Of a stretch of DNA of 64,000 nt, positions 51,857 to 60,420 are shown piece by piece. How positions within the stretch are numbered: the stretch's first letter is position 1; every line of letters starts with the position of its first letter. A program made the translations under genes and the position numbers. This DNA comes from Williamsia sp. 1138 (GTDB lineage: Bacteria; Actinomycetota; Actinomycetes; Mycobacteriales; Mycobacteriaceae), in the NCBI RefSeq assembly GCF_002095435.2, contig NZ_MJEJ02000038.1:1-64000 (forward strand). Reading direction: 5' to 3'. A model generated the notes under the pieces. That model ran no database searches and was not told where the DNA came from. It saw only the letters and a list, made by a program, of their open reading frames with translations.

Positions 51857-52597
51857 TCAAGCGCGTTGCAGCGTCACCCGGTAGGTGTAGTGCTCCGGTA
51901 GGTAGTGACTCACCGACAGTTCCCGGGCGACACCGGCCGCATCGGTGTAGAGACGATCGATACGCAAGACCGGGTGTCCTTCGGTGCAGCCGAGGTGCGC
52001 GGAATCCAGACCGTTCGCGGCATCGACCGTGATGGACTGCGCTGCTTCGGAAATCGGCGAATCGAGATGGGGTTCGAGCAGGCCGATCATGGTGTAGGTG
52101 CTGACTGCACCTGCGGCCACTTCCGGCGCATTCAGTACCAACCGTGCGGTGTCCTCGGGCAGGTGCACGGTGGTGAGGACAAACGGGATTTCATCGTGGA
52201 TGCGCCGGAAGACCATGGTGTAGACGACGTCGCTGTCGAGGCGGAGACGGCTCGCTGCTTCGACGTCGACGCGGCGCGTCAGCGCGCCGACCACTTCCAT
52301 CGTCGTGTCGGTCGACAGGTTCAGCAGGTCTTGGATCGAGCCTTGCTGACGGAGGTACCGGCCACCGGACTCGTTGACGAAGGTGCCGCGCCCCGGGACC
52401 CGGTAGACGATGCCCGCGGCAACGAGGTCTACGAATGCGCGCCGCACGGTTTGCCGGCTGACCCCGTAGCGTTCAGACAGCTCGGCTTCGGTGGGCAGTT
52501 TCGCACCGTTGTCGTACATCCCACCGGCGATGTCCTGTCGGAGCTGATTGGACAACACCTGATAGGCGGGTTCGGCCTCGCGCTTCTTACCGGTCAT
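51857..52597 (-). CDS. GntR-family regulator (HutC/UTRA subfamily)
   Basis: A 246-residue regulator. The N-terminal winged helix (residues about 10-80) has L-P-T-E-A-E-L-S-E-R-Y-G-V-S-R-Q-T-V-R-R and G-R-G-T-F-V; the C-terminal UTRA domain binds the effector. It is convergent with the CoA-transferase (4 bases apart) and divergent from the CitE-like gene across about 200 bases that hold two copies of the TGTACGGCCA box. It is the natural candidate for binding all four boxes and repressing both flanking gene sets. Confidence 0.92.
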   Translation of the reverse strand: MTGKKREAEPAYQVLSNQLRQDIAGGMYDNGAKLPTEAELSERYGVSRQTVRRAFVDLVAAGIVYRVPGRGTFVNESGGRYLRQQGSIQDLLNLSTDTTMEVVGALTRRVDVEAASRLRLDSDVVYTMVFRRIHDEIPFVLTTVHLPEDTARLVLNAPEVAAGAVSTYTMIGLLEPHLDSPISEAAQSITVDAANGLDSAHLGCTEGHPVLRIDRLYTDAAGVARELSVSHYLPEHYTYRVTLQRA

Positions 52598-52684
52598 GGT
52601 TCCTCAGATGCTATGCAGGTCATGCGCGTGCACCAACCTGATACACACCTCGTGTCGGATCTGGGGGTGATCGGCTGACCTTTG

Positions 52685-52703
52685 TATTGTACGGCCATAT
52701 CGG
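52685..52703. promoter_or_regulatory. GntR-type box, copy 3
   Basis: TATTGTACGGCCATATCGG carries the TGTACGGCCA core. It lies about 90 bases upstream of the GntR start at 52597 and may mediate autoregulation. Confidence 0.65.
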
Positions 52704-52754
52704 CGCGCGTGCTCCGATTCGAGTCGAAACCTTGACTTTGATGCAGAATCCCGC

Positions 52755-52775
52755 CAGTATTTGGCCGTACATATC
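52755..52775. promoter_or_regulatory. GntR-type box, copy 4
   Basis: CAGTATTTGGCCGTACATAT has the inverted core TGGCCGTACA, about 25 bases before ATG 52800. It lies opposite to copy 3 with about 70 bases between them. Confidence 0.68.
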
Positions 52776-52799
52776 TTTGTCGAAGTGAGGTAGTAGTCG

Positions 52800-53645
52800 A
52801 TGCAACGACGCAGATCGGTGTTGGTCGTACCCGGGTCCGACCAACGAAAGATCGACAAAGCTCTGATGCTCGAGGTCGATGAGGTGGTGCTCGACCTCGA
52901 GGATGCCGTGGTTCCGGCGCAGAAGGACACAGCGCGGGCACTGGTGATCGAGACGCTGGCGGGCGATGCGTCGCCCAGCGGTCCGTTGCTGTCGGTCAGG
53001 ATCAACAGCATCGATTCTCCCTGGGCACTTGATGATCTGGCTGCGCTGTCGACGACAGGCTCTGGGCTGACGAGTGTGGTCGTGCCGAAGGTCGAGAGCG
53101 CCGAGCATCTCACCGCGGCCGTCCAGGAGTTGGGCACGCACCCGGCCGAACTGCAGGCACTGATCGAAACGCCGGCCGGCCTCACCTATCTCGACGACAT
53201 CTGCGGCGCTACCGAGCGCCTGGCTGCGATAGTCATCGGTTATGCCGATCTCGCGGCAGCGCTCGGGCGCGAGCGCAACCTTCCGCCGCATCGATGGTCG
53301 GCCGTTCAGGACCGAATATTGATCGCCGCCCGTACCGCCGGTATCGCAGCCATCGACGGACCACACCTGTCGGTCGCTGACGACGCGGACTTCCAGGCTG
53401 CGACCCGTTGGACGCGCGAGCTCGGGTTCGACGGCAAATGGGTCATCCACCCGGCCCAGATCGCCTTCACAGCGCAGGAATTCACTCCGACAGCCGGTGC
53501 TGTCGCCGAGGCAAGACAAATCTTGGGTGCTCTCGCGGAGGCCGAGACCAAGGGCGCGGGAGCCGCGTCGCTCGATGGTCAGATGCTCGATGAGGCCGTC
53601 GCGGTGTCCGCGCGGCGGGTGCTGGCGCTGGCGGAAGGGCGCTGA
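52800..53645 (+). CDS. HpcH/HpaI-CitE family lyase (citramalyl-CoA or related)
   Basis: A 281-residue TIM-barrel CitE-like protein. R67 in V-R-I-N-S, D32-L-E-D-A-V, E123 in L-I-E-T-P and D150 in G-Y-A-D-L supply the magnesium and CoA-ester site seen in malyl-CoA/citramalyl-CoA lyases. It would cleave citramalyl-CoA to acetyl-CoA and pyruvate, or a homologous hydroxyacyl-CoA. It starts the right-hand operon of the GntR locus and is followed after five bases by the MaoC-like hydratase. Confidence 0.9.
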   Translation: MQRRRSVLVVPGSDQRKIDKALMLEVDEVVLDLEDAVVPAQKDTARALVIETLAGDASPSGPLLSVRINSIDSPWALDDLAALSTTGSGLTSVVVPKVESAEHLTAAVQELGTHPAELQALIETPAGLTYLDDICGATERLAAIVIGYADLAAALGRERNLPPHRWSAVQDRILIAARTAGIAAIDGPHLSVADDADFQAATRWTRELGFDGKWVIHPAQIAFTAQEFTPTAGAVAEARQILGALAEAETKGAGAASLDGQMLDEAVAVSARRVLALAEGR

Positions 53646-53650
53646 GGACC

Positions 53651-54649
53651 ATGACCGAACCAAACCCCATCGACGTGGGCGGTCCGTACTTCGACGAGCT
53701 GGCAGTGGGTCAGGTGTTCGACACCGCGCCGTCGATGACCCTCACGGACGGCGCCGCCGCGATGCATCAGGCCATTCTCGGAGATCGCCTGCGGCTGCCG
53801 CTCGATGCGCACCTGTCCGCAGCCGTCACCGGAGGGTCCACCGCGCTGGCTCACCCCGGGCTGGTCTGCGACATAGCCATCGGGCAGTCCACCCTGGCAA
53901 CCCATCACGTCAAAGCAAATCTGTTCTACCGCGGCCTGCGGTTTCACGCCTTTCCGCACCTCGGAGACTCCCTCTACACCCGTACCGAAGTCGTCGGTCT
54001 CAAGGCGAACACCGTCAAGCAGGGTAGGCGCCCGACCGGGTTGGCCGCGCTACGGATGGAGACCGTCGACCAGACCGGCCGCAAGATCTTGGACTTCTAC
54101 CGGTGCGCCATGATCCCGTTCTCGGATTCACCGCGCGATGTCGGCGAACCGGCGTCCGACGATCTGTCGGCCATCGGACCGGCCGACGAACCTGCGTATG
54201 GGATCCCGGAGGGCTGGGATCTCTCGGGGATGCCGGCGACCAGCACCGACCTTGCCGGGGCCACATTTCTCAGCAGCGCCGATGTTGTCTCGAGCGCACC
54301 GGAACTCGCCCGGTTGTCGCTGAACATCGCCGCAACACACCATGATTCACGAGTCAACGGGGGCGCCCGATTGGTCTACGGCGGCCACACCATCGGAATC
54401 GCGCTGTCACAGGCGACCCGGGCGTTGCCGAACCTCGTCACCGTCCTCGGCTGGCAGTCGTGCGACCACCTCGGTCCGGTGCGTGAGGGCGACACCATCA
54501 CGAGTCGGCTTCATGTCGACTCCGCCGAAACGATCGACGGCGGAGCAACGCTGCTGCGACTCCGGTCGATTGCCGAGGTCGTGGGCGGCGAAGATGGGCC
54601 GATTCCTGTCCTGGACTGGCGGTTCACAGCACTTGCGGCCGGTGGGTAG
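53651..54649 (+). CDS. MaoC-like double-hotdog hydratase (mesaconyl/itaconyl-CoA hydratase type)
   Basis: A 332-residue MaoC-superfamily protein with two hotdog halves (about 10-165 and 185-330). The N-terminal Y-F-D-E-L-A-V-G-Q-V-F-D, L-T-D-G, H-Q-A-I-L-G-D-R-L and H-P-G-L-V blocks resemble mesaconyl-CoA hydratases. It would hydrate an enoyl-CoA dicarboxylate to citramalyl-CoA for the lyase upstream. GGACC is the only Shine-Dalgarno-like sequence; translation is probably coupled to the lyase. Confidence 0.88.
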   Translation: MTEPNPIDVGGPYFDELAVGQVFDTAPSMTLTDGAAAMHQAILGDRLRLPLDAHLSAAVTGGSTALAHPGLVCDIAIGQSTLATHHVKANLFYRGLRFHAFPHLGDSLYTRTEVVGLKANTVKQGRRPTGLAALRMETVDQTGRKILDFYRCAMIPFSDSPRDVGEPASDDLSAIGPADEPAYGIPEGWDLSGMPATSTDLAGATFLSSADVVSSAPELARLSLNIAATHHDSRVNGGARLVYGGHTIGIALSQATRALPNLVTVLGWQSCDHLGPVREGDTITSRLHVDSAETIDGGATLLRLRSIAEVVGGEDGPIPVLDWRFTALAAGG

Positions 54650-54706
54650 CGGCGGCGGGTCTACCGTGTGATCTCGAGAGCACGTGGGACCCGAGGAGGA
54701 GACATT

Positions 54707-55543
54707 GTGACCGCATGGAACTCAGGCGTGGTGGAACTGGAGCGCCGGGGGCCGATCGCGATCGTCCGGCTGAATCGGCCGGAGCGCCTGAATGCGTTCA
54801 CCAGCGAGATGCACGACCGGATCATCGATGCGTTCGACGAGTGCGACGCCGACGACGCGGTTCGGGCCGTGGTGATCACCGGTACGGGTCGGGCGTTTTG
54901 TGCGGGCGCGGACCTCGGCGGAGGTGGCGACACCTTCGTACTCGATGACAAAGGATCCGGCGAAGCGCCTCCCGACGAGGGTGGCCAGGTCAGTCTGCGC
55001 ATCTATCGGTCACTCAAACCCGTGATCGCGGCCATCAACGGTCCGGCGGCAGGTGTCGGGGTCACGATGACGCTTCCCGCCGACATCCGCATCGCCGCGG
55101 ACAATGCGAAGTTCGGATTCGTCTTCACCCGCAGAGGCTTGGTGCCAGAAGCCTGCTCCAACTGGTTCTTGCCCCGCCTCGTCGGCATCTCCACGGCACT
55201 CGAGTGGACGATTGGCGGCAAGATGGTCATGGCCGACGAAGCGCTCGAGCGGGGCTTGGTTCGTGAGCTGGTGCCGGCAGATCAGGTGGTGGATCGCGCC
55301 ATCGCTGTAGCAACCGAGTTGACAGCAGGTGTGTCACCGGTGTCGGCCGCGCTTACCCGCCAGCTGATGTGGCAGATGCTCGGCGCCGAGAGTCCTGAGG
55401 TGTCGCATCGGGCCGAATCCAAGGCCATCTACATCCGCGGCACCTCCGACGATGTGCGAGAAGGAGTTACCGCGTTTCTCGACAAGCGTGTGCCGGAGTT
55501 CCCGCAGCGAGTATCCGAGGGACTGCCACCGATCTTCGGGTAA
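54707..55543 (+). CDS. Enoyl-CoA hydratase/isomerase (paralog of 46885)
   Basis: A 278-residue crotonase with C-A-G-A-D-L, G-V-G-V-T-M-T and R-R-G-L-V-P-E, the same isomerase-like pattern as the protein at 46885. GAGGAGGAGACATT precedes GTG 54707. It follows the MaoC-like gene by 57 bases and may be co-transcribed. The paralogs bracket the 47-54 kb region, suggesting a duplication of about this gene's length. Confidence 0.9.
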   Translation: MTAWNSGVVELERRGPIAIVRLNRPERLNAFTSEMHDRIIDAFDECDADDAVRAVVITGTGRAFCAGADLGGGGDTFVLDDKGSGEAPPDEGGQVSLRIYRSLKPVIAAINGPAAGVGVTMTLPADIRIAADNAKFGFVFTRRGLVPEACSNWFLPRLVGISTALEWTIGGKMVMADEALERGLVRELVPADQVVDRAIAVATELTAGVSPVSAALTRQLMWQMLGAESPEVSHRAESKAIYIRGTSDDVREGVTAFLDKRVPEFPQRVSEGLPPIFG

Positions 55544-55562
55544 CGACTGCGGAGCGCGCGGC

Positions 55563-56834
55563 TCAACCGCGGTCGTCGAGCAACCGGGTGACGACAACTC
55601 CGGCGACCAGCCCCCAGAAGGGGGCTCCGAGCCCTGCGACCTGAATACTCGAAATCGTCACCAGCAGTGTGATCAGCGGGCCCAGCGGTGGACGTTTCGA
55701 TGTGTCCTCTGGTGAGTCCCTGAACGCTCCGACGAAGGCCCCGCGCAGGGCTTCGAGCATCGCCAGTCCGGCCAGTGCCGCGACGAAACCTGTTGGCACA
55801 ACGGTGAGCAGTCTGACCAACATCGGGGCACTCAATCCGACGCCGATGGCCAGGACTCCGCACGTGATCCCTGCTGTGTACTGGCGGTGCCGTTCGCCGA
55901 CCGCGGTGAGCAGGGCGTTGGTCGGCCCGGCCAAACATGTGGAGATCGCGCCAAGGGGAGCCGCGAGCACCGACCAGATACCGCACAGGACCGTGACCAC
56001 CTTCATCGGTGGGTGGTGACCCGCGGCAGTCAAGACGGCTGCGCCCTGCCCGTTCTGCACAGCGATGACGGTGATCGACAGCGGAACCACCAGCTGTGCG
56101 CACGCCGGCCAACTCCACACCGGTGCAACGAATTCTGGAGCGGCGACCAGCGGTAGCGATGACGCCGCCGCCCCGAGTGGTTCGAATCCGCCGGTCGCTG
56201 CCAACGCGCCGAGACCGACGACAAGCGCGATGAGCACCGCGGGGACTTTGGCCGCCAACGCGGAGGATCTCGTCACCAGCAGCCATGCCACAACCATCAG
56301 TCCGGCGACAAGAACGTCAGAGGTGACCGCGCGGACCAGGCCGGTTCCGAAAGAGAGAAACGCCCCGGCGACCATCGCCATCACGACTCGGTGGGGGATC
56401 AGGGCCATGAGTCTCGCGACCAGGCCAGTCGCCCCGAGGACAGTGATCAGGATGCCGGTCGCGATGTAGGCACCGACCACCTCGGGCCACGTCAACGACC
56501 CCAGTGCCTGACCCACGAGAACAGTGCCGGGGATTGTCCAGAAGAAGCTCAGCGGCATCCGGTACACCCAGCTCGCGACGATCGTCAGAAGCCCGTTGAG
56601 AACGAAGACGCCGAAGATCCACGATGCCGTCTGGGACGCGGTCAGAGAACCGGCCGACGCCGCACCCATTATCACCGCGACGGGTCCGGTGGCGGAGAAC
56701 AGCACACCGGTCGCGCCCGCCCCGACGTATCGGCCGCCGAAATCGGCGACCAGCTGCCGACGACTTGGCGGTCGTTGCGCCGGACGCTCGAATCCGCCTT
56801 CTGTGGGGCGGAGTTCAGCTTCAGTAGAGCTCAT
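55563..56834 (-). CDS. benE: Benzoate/H+ symporter, BenE family
   Basis: A 423-residue integral membrane protein with about 11-12 hydrophobic segments. The G-A-T-G-V-L-F-S-A-T-G-P start of the first transmembrane block, S-F-F-W-T-I-P-G-T and S-T-C-L-A-G-P-T-N-A are typical of BenE benzoate carriers. The 30-residue N-terminus is hydrophilic. Benzoate uptake fits the benA start at 63676, though the iron-uptake genes lie between. Confidence 0.9.
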   Translation of the reverse strand: MSSTEAELRPTEGGFERPAQRPPSRRQLVADFGGRYVGAGATGVLFSATGPVAVIMGAASAGSLTASQTASWIFGVFVLNGLLTIVASWVYRMPLSFFWTIPGTVLVGQALGSLTWPEVVGAYIATGILITVLGATGLVARLMALIPHRVVMAMVAGAFLSFGTGLVRAVTSDVLVAGLMVVAWLLVTRSSALAAKVPAVLIALVVGLGALAATGGFEPLGAAASSLPLVAAPEFVAPVWSWPACAQLVVPLSITVIAVQNGQGAAVLTAAGHHPPMKVVTVLCGIWSVLAAPLGAISTCLAGPTNALLTAVGERHRQYTAGITCGVLAIGVGLSAPMLVRLLTVVPTGFVAALAGLAMLEALRGAFVGAFRDSPEDTSKRPPLGPLITLLVTISSIQVAGLGAPFWGLVAGVVVTRLLDDRG

Positions 56835-56968
56835 GGGTCGTCACCGGTCGTGTGCCAATTCTGTTCTGTCGCTGTAGTAGTGAGGCCCGGGGATGGCTGT
56901 GGACCCCGTCGCAAGGGTGTACGCGACGGCTTCGATCGTCGCCGAGTGTGCTCCACATCACATCAGGG

Positions 56969-56990
56969 TTATGCCTAGGGCTGACCTAGG
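56969..56990. promoter_or_regulatory. Possible partial DtxR/IdeR box
   Basis: GCCTAGGGCTGACCTAGG matches the right half of the iron-box consensus (AGGCTAACCTAA) well and the left half poorly. It lies about 100 bases before the siderophore-interacting gene. Confidence 0.4.
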
Positions 56991-57045
56991 GGCGAGGCAC
57001 CCGCGCGGCGCTGTCGTCAGCGGCATTGGGACGCCGCCGATCTGG

Positions 57046-57064
57046 TTAGCTCAGGCTAACTTTG
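57046..57064. promoter_or_regulatory. DtxR/IdeR-type iron box
   Basis: TTAGCTCAGGCTAACTTTG matches the consensus TTAGGTTAGGCTAACCTAA at 14 of 19 positions by my count. It lies 23 bases before GTG 57088, so iron-dependent repression of the siderophore gene is likely. Confidence 0.72.
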
Positions 57065-57087
57065 TACTTCGAAAGGAAAGGTGCCAC

Positions 57088-57978
57088 GTGGCGATCAAAG
57101 GAAAGCAGCGCTTCTTCTATGCCGAGGTGGTGAGGACTGCGCGTATCTCGCCCTCGCTCGTGCGTGTCGTATTCGGCGGTGATGGATTGGCCGACTACGC
57201 GTCGAACGGCGCCGCTGACGAGTGCGTCTCGCTGTACTTCCCCGGCGAGGGCGAAGACAAGCCGCCGTCGATGATCGAGAAGGACGGCGAATGGGCCTAC
57301 CGCGACATAGATGAACCCGAGCATCGCAACTACACGGTTCGGAGCTGGGATGCGGCCGCCAAAGAAATGTCGATCGACTTCGTTGCGCACAAGGGCGGAA
57401 TTGCGGCGACGTGGGCACTGACAGCGGCACCCGGTGACGTCATCGGACTGTGGGGACCGCGCGGTTGGTATGACCCGCCCAGCGGCACGGCATGGCAACT
57501 CCTCGTTGCCGACCTCACCGGGCTTCCCGGTCTGTCTCGAGCTGTCGAAGAGCTGCCGGCCGGGTTTTCCGTTCGGGCGATCGTAGAAGTCCTCGACAAC
57601 GCAGACAAGGTCGCGATCGAGACGAATGCGGACCTGAGCATCACGTGGCTCATCGGCGGAAACGGGCGAGGGCCGTCGGGGCTGGGCGAAGCCCTCCGTG
57701 CCGAACCCCTTCCGGATGGGCCTGGCTACGTGTGGTTCGCCGGAGAGGCAGCCACGAGCCGGGACGCGCGCAAATACCTGCGCAACGAGCGTGGCTTCGC
57801 CAGCGCGCAGATCGAGATAATCGGCTACTGGCGCGTTCGCGCCGAAGAGTGGCTCCAGAAGTACGAAGCGGTCGAAGATCGGCTCCACAGCGAGTACCAG
57901 CGGTTGATCGACGCCGGAATCGAGGAGGCAGAGGCCGAGAACCGGTGGGAGGACATGCTCGAAGAGGCCGGGCTGTAG
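57088..57978 (+). CDS. Siderophore-interacting protein (ferric-siderophore reductase family)
   Basis: A 296-residue SIP-family FAD/NADPH protein (ViuB type). R-N-Y-T-V-R in the FAD domain, V-A-H-K-G-G and G-P-R-G for flavin phosphate contacts, and the C-terminal W-F-A-G-E-A and I-G-Y-W-R motifs of the SIP domain. It would release iron from an imported siderophore by reduction in the cytoplasm. GAAAGGAAAGG precedes GTG 57088. Confidence 0.92.
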   Translation: MAIKGKQRFFYAEVVRTARISPSLVRVVFGGDGLADYASNGAADECVSLYFPGEGEDKPPSMIEKDGEWAYRDIDEPEHRNYTVRSWDAAAKEMSIDFVAHKGGIAATWALTAAPGDVIGLWGPRGWYDPPSGTAWQLLVADLTGLPGLSRAVEELPAGFSVRAIVEVLDNADKVAIETNADLSITWLIGGNGRGPSGLGEALRAEPLPDGPGYVWFAGEAATSRDARKYLRNERGFASAQIEIIGYWRVRAEEWLQKYEAVEDRLHSEYQRLIDAGIEEAEAENRWEDMLEEAGL

Positions 57979-58043
57979 TTGTGCCCCTCGGCGGGCTGCA
58001 GATGTGCGTATCAGGCACCTGCGGCGAGTGGGCTGTTCTGAAG

Positions 58044-58077
58044 ATAGCCTAGCCTTAGCCAGGTTGTGCTAACTTTC
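58044..58077. promoter_or_regulatory. Tandem overlapping DtxR/IdeR-type iron boxes
   Basis: ATAGCCTAGCCTTAGCCAG (58044-58062) and CCAGGTTGTGCTAACTTTC (58059-58077) each match the consensus at about 12 of 19 positions. They lie about 155 bases before the binding-protein gene at 58232. A hairpin GCTGCGCGA/TCGCGCAGC (58133-58155) follows in the leader. Confidence 0.6.
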
Positions 58078-58085
58078 TGAGCGGT

Positions 58086-58193
58086 ATGTCCGCCGTGCGA
58101 GCAAACCGACCGGTGACTGTCCGTCTCAAGTCGCTGCGCGACGATATCGCGCAGCGTGTGTCCGTCACTTCACGGCTTTTCGCGAACGTCTGA
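58086..58193 (+). other. Short open frame in the leader of the siderophore-binding gene
   Basis: ATG 58086 to TGA 58193 encodes 35 basic residues, without a clear ribosome site. It spans the leader hairpin at 58133-58155. It may be a leader peptide or chance; composition alone does not settle it. Confidence 0.25.
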
Positions 58194-58231
58194 CCGACCC
58201 GAAACTGTTGAAGTAGACGAGAGGAATATCA

Positions 58232-59272
58232 ATGAATCGGCTTTCCGCGCGTAGGCGCGCGACAGCACTGCTTGCCGGGGCGGTCAGCGTCGGCTTGATG
58301 CTCGCAGGTTGCGCGAGCGACTCGTCCGACGACGCCACCAACGGGGCGTCGAGTACCGGTGCGTTTCCGGTCACGGTCGACTCCGCCTACGGTGACGTCA
58401 CCGTTGACGAAAAGCCTGAGCGAATCGTCGCCATGAGTCTGGACTGGGTCGGGTTGTTGGACATTCTCGGCGAGAAGCCCGTCGTGGTTTCGGGGGAGAA
58501 GTCCGATCTCGACGACTACCCGTGGTTGCAGGGGGTATACGACGGTGACTTCAACCCGGACCTCGTCACCGCGGAATACACGGACTCGCCGGAGGCGATC
58601 GCCGCACTGGAGCCAGACCTGATTTTGACGAGTGTCTGGGGCGTCGACGAGCAGCTCTACAAGCAGCTTTCGGCCATTGCGCCAACCTATGTGGGTCTGA
58701 AGACGCAGGAGGAAGGCGGCGATACCAGCTGGCAGGAAAGTCTGACGTCTCTTGCGGCGCTCACCGGGCATGACGAGAAGATCGTCGAGGAGACCGAAGC
58801 CAAGTACGACGCCGCCCTGTCGGAGGCCGCCGCGAAGCTACCTGGGTTGCAGGGCAAGACATTTCAGCTCGGTGTCCTCAGCGCTGAAGATCAGCAGCTG
58901 TGGCTCACCGAGTATGCGAACGAGCCCCTCGAGGCCTTGGGCTTGACGCCCGGAGCCGGGCAGCCGACAGGTGAGGGCGACAGTATCGGGGCGAACGCGC
59001 CCAAGTACTCGCTGGAGAACATCGACAAATTCACCGCTGACGTCGTGTTCATCGTCACTCACGAGTACGCAGATCCGGGCAACAAGTTCAGGACGGCGTT
59101 CGAGGCTGATCCCCGAGTCCCCGAGCTACTCGCCGCGAAGAATGAGACGCTTGTCTACCTCTATGGTCCGCAGTGGCTTGCGGTCAATCCCCCCACTCCA
59201 TCGAGCGTTCAGTGGTGGGTCGACGAGATCGTTCCGCAGCTGGAGGCTTCAGCGCTCAACACGGGCGCCTAG
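58232..59272 (+). CDS. Iron-siderophore ABC transporter substrate-binding lipoprotein (FecB/FepB type)
   Basis: A 346-residue lipoprotein with leader and lipobox L-A-G-C (Cys-27) followed by a class III (helical-backbone) binding fold. K-P-E-R-I-V-A-M-S near residue 62 and L-E-P-D-L-I-L-T (about 130) are typical. GAGAGGAATATCA precedes the ATG. It is under the iron boxes upstream and delivers a ferric siderophore to the permeases at 59350 and 60417. Confidence 0.93.
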   Translation: MNRLSARRRATALLAGAVSVGLMLAGCASDSSDDATNGASSTGAFPVTVDSAYGDVTVDEKPERIVAMSLDWVGLLDILGEKPVVVSGEKSDLDDYPWLQGVYDGDFNPDLVTAEYTDSPEAIAALEPDLILTSVWGVDEQLYKQLSAIAPTYVGLKTQEEGGDTSWQESLTSLAALTGHDEKIVEETEAKYDAALSEAAAKLPGLQGKTFQLGVLSAEDQQLWLTEYANEPLEALGLTPGAGQPTGEGDSIGANAPKYSLENIDKFTADVVFIVTHEYADPGNKFRTAFEADPRVPELLAAKNETLVYLYGPQWLAVNPPTPSSVQWWVDEIVPQLEASALNTGA

Positions 59273-59285
59273 GTCAGACCTATCG

Positions 59286-59324
59286 ACATCCAGCCGCCTC
59301 GTGGCGAACGAGGCGGCTGGATGT
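59286..59324 (+). terminator. Perfect 17-bp stem-loop between binding protein and permease
   Basis: ACATCCAGCCGCCTCGT (59286-59302) pairs with ACGAGGCGGCTGGATGT (59308-59324) over a 5-base loop, 13 bases after the binding-protein stop. There is no U-run. It is probably a partial terminator or 3' stabiliser, as at 22248. Confidence 0.75.
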
Positions 59325-59349
59325 GCGTCCGCCACCAGGAGACAGTCGA

Positions 59350-60420
59350 GTGACAACACGAACCGGTCATGCTCCTCCGCCCGCTGAGACGCCGGAGGGG
59401 GTCCGCCGCGCAACAGCAACGACAAGCCTGGGACGACGCGCGCTCGGATTGCTCATCGCGATGGCTTCGCTGATCGCCTTGGTGCTCCTGAGCATCGCCG
59501 TCGGATCGAAGGACATCCCGCTGTCGGTCGTGTTCGACGCACTCTTGCACAACACCGGCAAGGGCGACGCGTATGTCGTGTGGGACATGCGTATTCCGCG
59601 AACGGCAGTGGGTCTCGCAGTTGGTGTCGCGCTCGGGGTGTCCGGCGCGCTCATCCAGGCGTTGACCCGAAATCCGCTTGCCGATCCCGGCATTCTCGGG
59701 GTCAACGCCGGCGCCGAGTTCTTTGTCGTGGTCGGCATTGCGGCGTTCAGTGTGACCACCGCCGGTGGATATGTGTGGTTCGCGTTCTTCGGCGCATTGG
59801 TCGTCACGGTCGTCGTCTACGTGCTCGGTTCGATGGGGCGCGGTGGAGCCGATCCCGTCCAATTGACGCTGGTGGGCGTCGCATTCGGAGCGGTGCTGTC
59901 GGGCATTGTGACCGGTTGGGTGTTGACCGATCCAGAGATGTTCGATCAGATGCGCGGCTGGTACGCAGGCAGTCTCGTCGATCGAGGTTGGGAGGTACTG
60001 CTGCCGGTGCTTCCCTTTCTGATCATAGGAGTGGTGCTGGCCGCGATCGCGGCGAGTTCGCTGAACACCATCGCACTCGGGGACGACCTGGCGAACGCAC
60101 TTGGTGCGAACGTTGTTCGAACGCGGGCGATCGTGATCATCGCGGTGACGCTGCTGGCCGGCGGCGCGACGGCGATCGCCGGTCCGATCGGATTCGTGGG
60201 CCTCATGGTTCCACACGTCGCGCGGTGGATCGTCGGCCCGGATCAGCGCTGGATTCTCGGCTATACGCTCGTTCTCGCACCGTCGCTGGTGCTGGCCGCC
60301 GACCTCGTCGGACGCGTCGTCATCCGCCCGGGCGAGTTGCCGGTCGGCGTCGTGACTCCGTTCGTCGGCGCCCCAGTGCTCATCTATCTGGTCCGCCGCG
60401 CAAAAGTGAGTGGCCTGTGA
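59350..60420 (+). CDS. Iron-siderophore ABC transporter permease (FecCD family), subunit 1
   Basis: A 356-residue membrane protein with about nine to ten helices. L-P-L/R-I-P-R-T at the start of the core, R-N-P-L-A-D-P-G-I-L-G and the cytoplasmic G-P-I-G-F-V-G-L-M-V-P-H coupling motif are diagnostic. AGGAG lies eight bases before GTG 59350. The end overlaps the next permease start (GTGA). No ATPase gene follows, so a chromosomal FecE-type ATPase must be shared. Confidence 0.93.
   Translation: MTTRTGHAPPPAETPEGVRRATATTSLGRRALGLLIAMASLIALVLLSIAVGSKDIPLSVVFDALLHNTGKGDAYVVWDMRIPRTAVGLAVGVALGVSGALIQALTRNPLADPGILGVNAGAEFFVVVGIAAFSVTTAGGYVWFAFFGALVVTVVVYVLGSMGRGGADPVQLTLVGVAFGAVLSGIVTGWVLTDPEMFDQMRGWYAGSLVDRGWEVLLPVLPFLIIGVVLAAIAASSLNTIALGDDLANALGANVVRTRAIVIIAVTLLAGGATAIAGPIGFVGLMVPHVARWIVGPDQRWILGYTLVLAPSLVLAADLVGRVVIRPGELPVGVVTPFVGAPVLIYLVRRAKVSGL

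Noticed and set aside
59580-60416. N-terminal extension of the second siderophore permease
   Set aside because: The open frame continues 279 codons upstream inside the first permease gene, but that part is a shadow frame. GTG 60417 with a GTGA overlap gives a normal family length.
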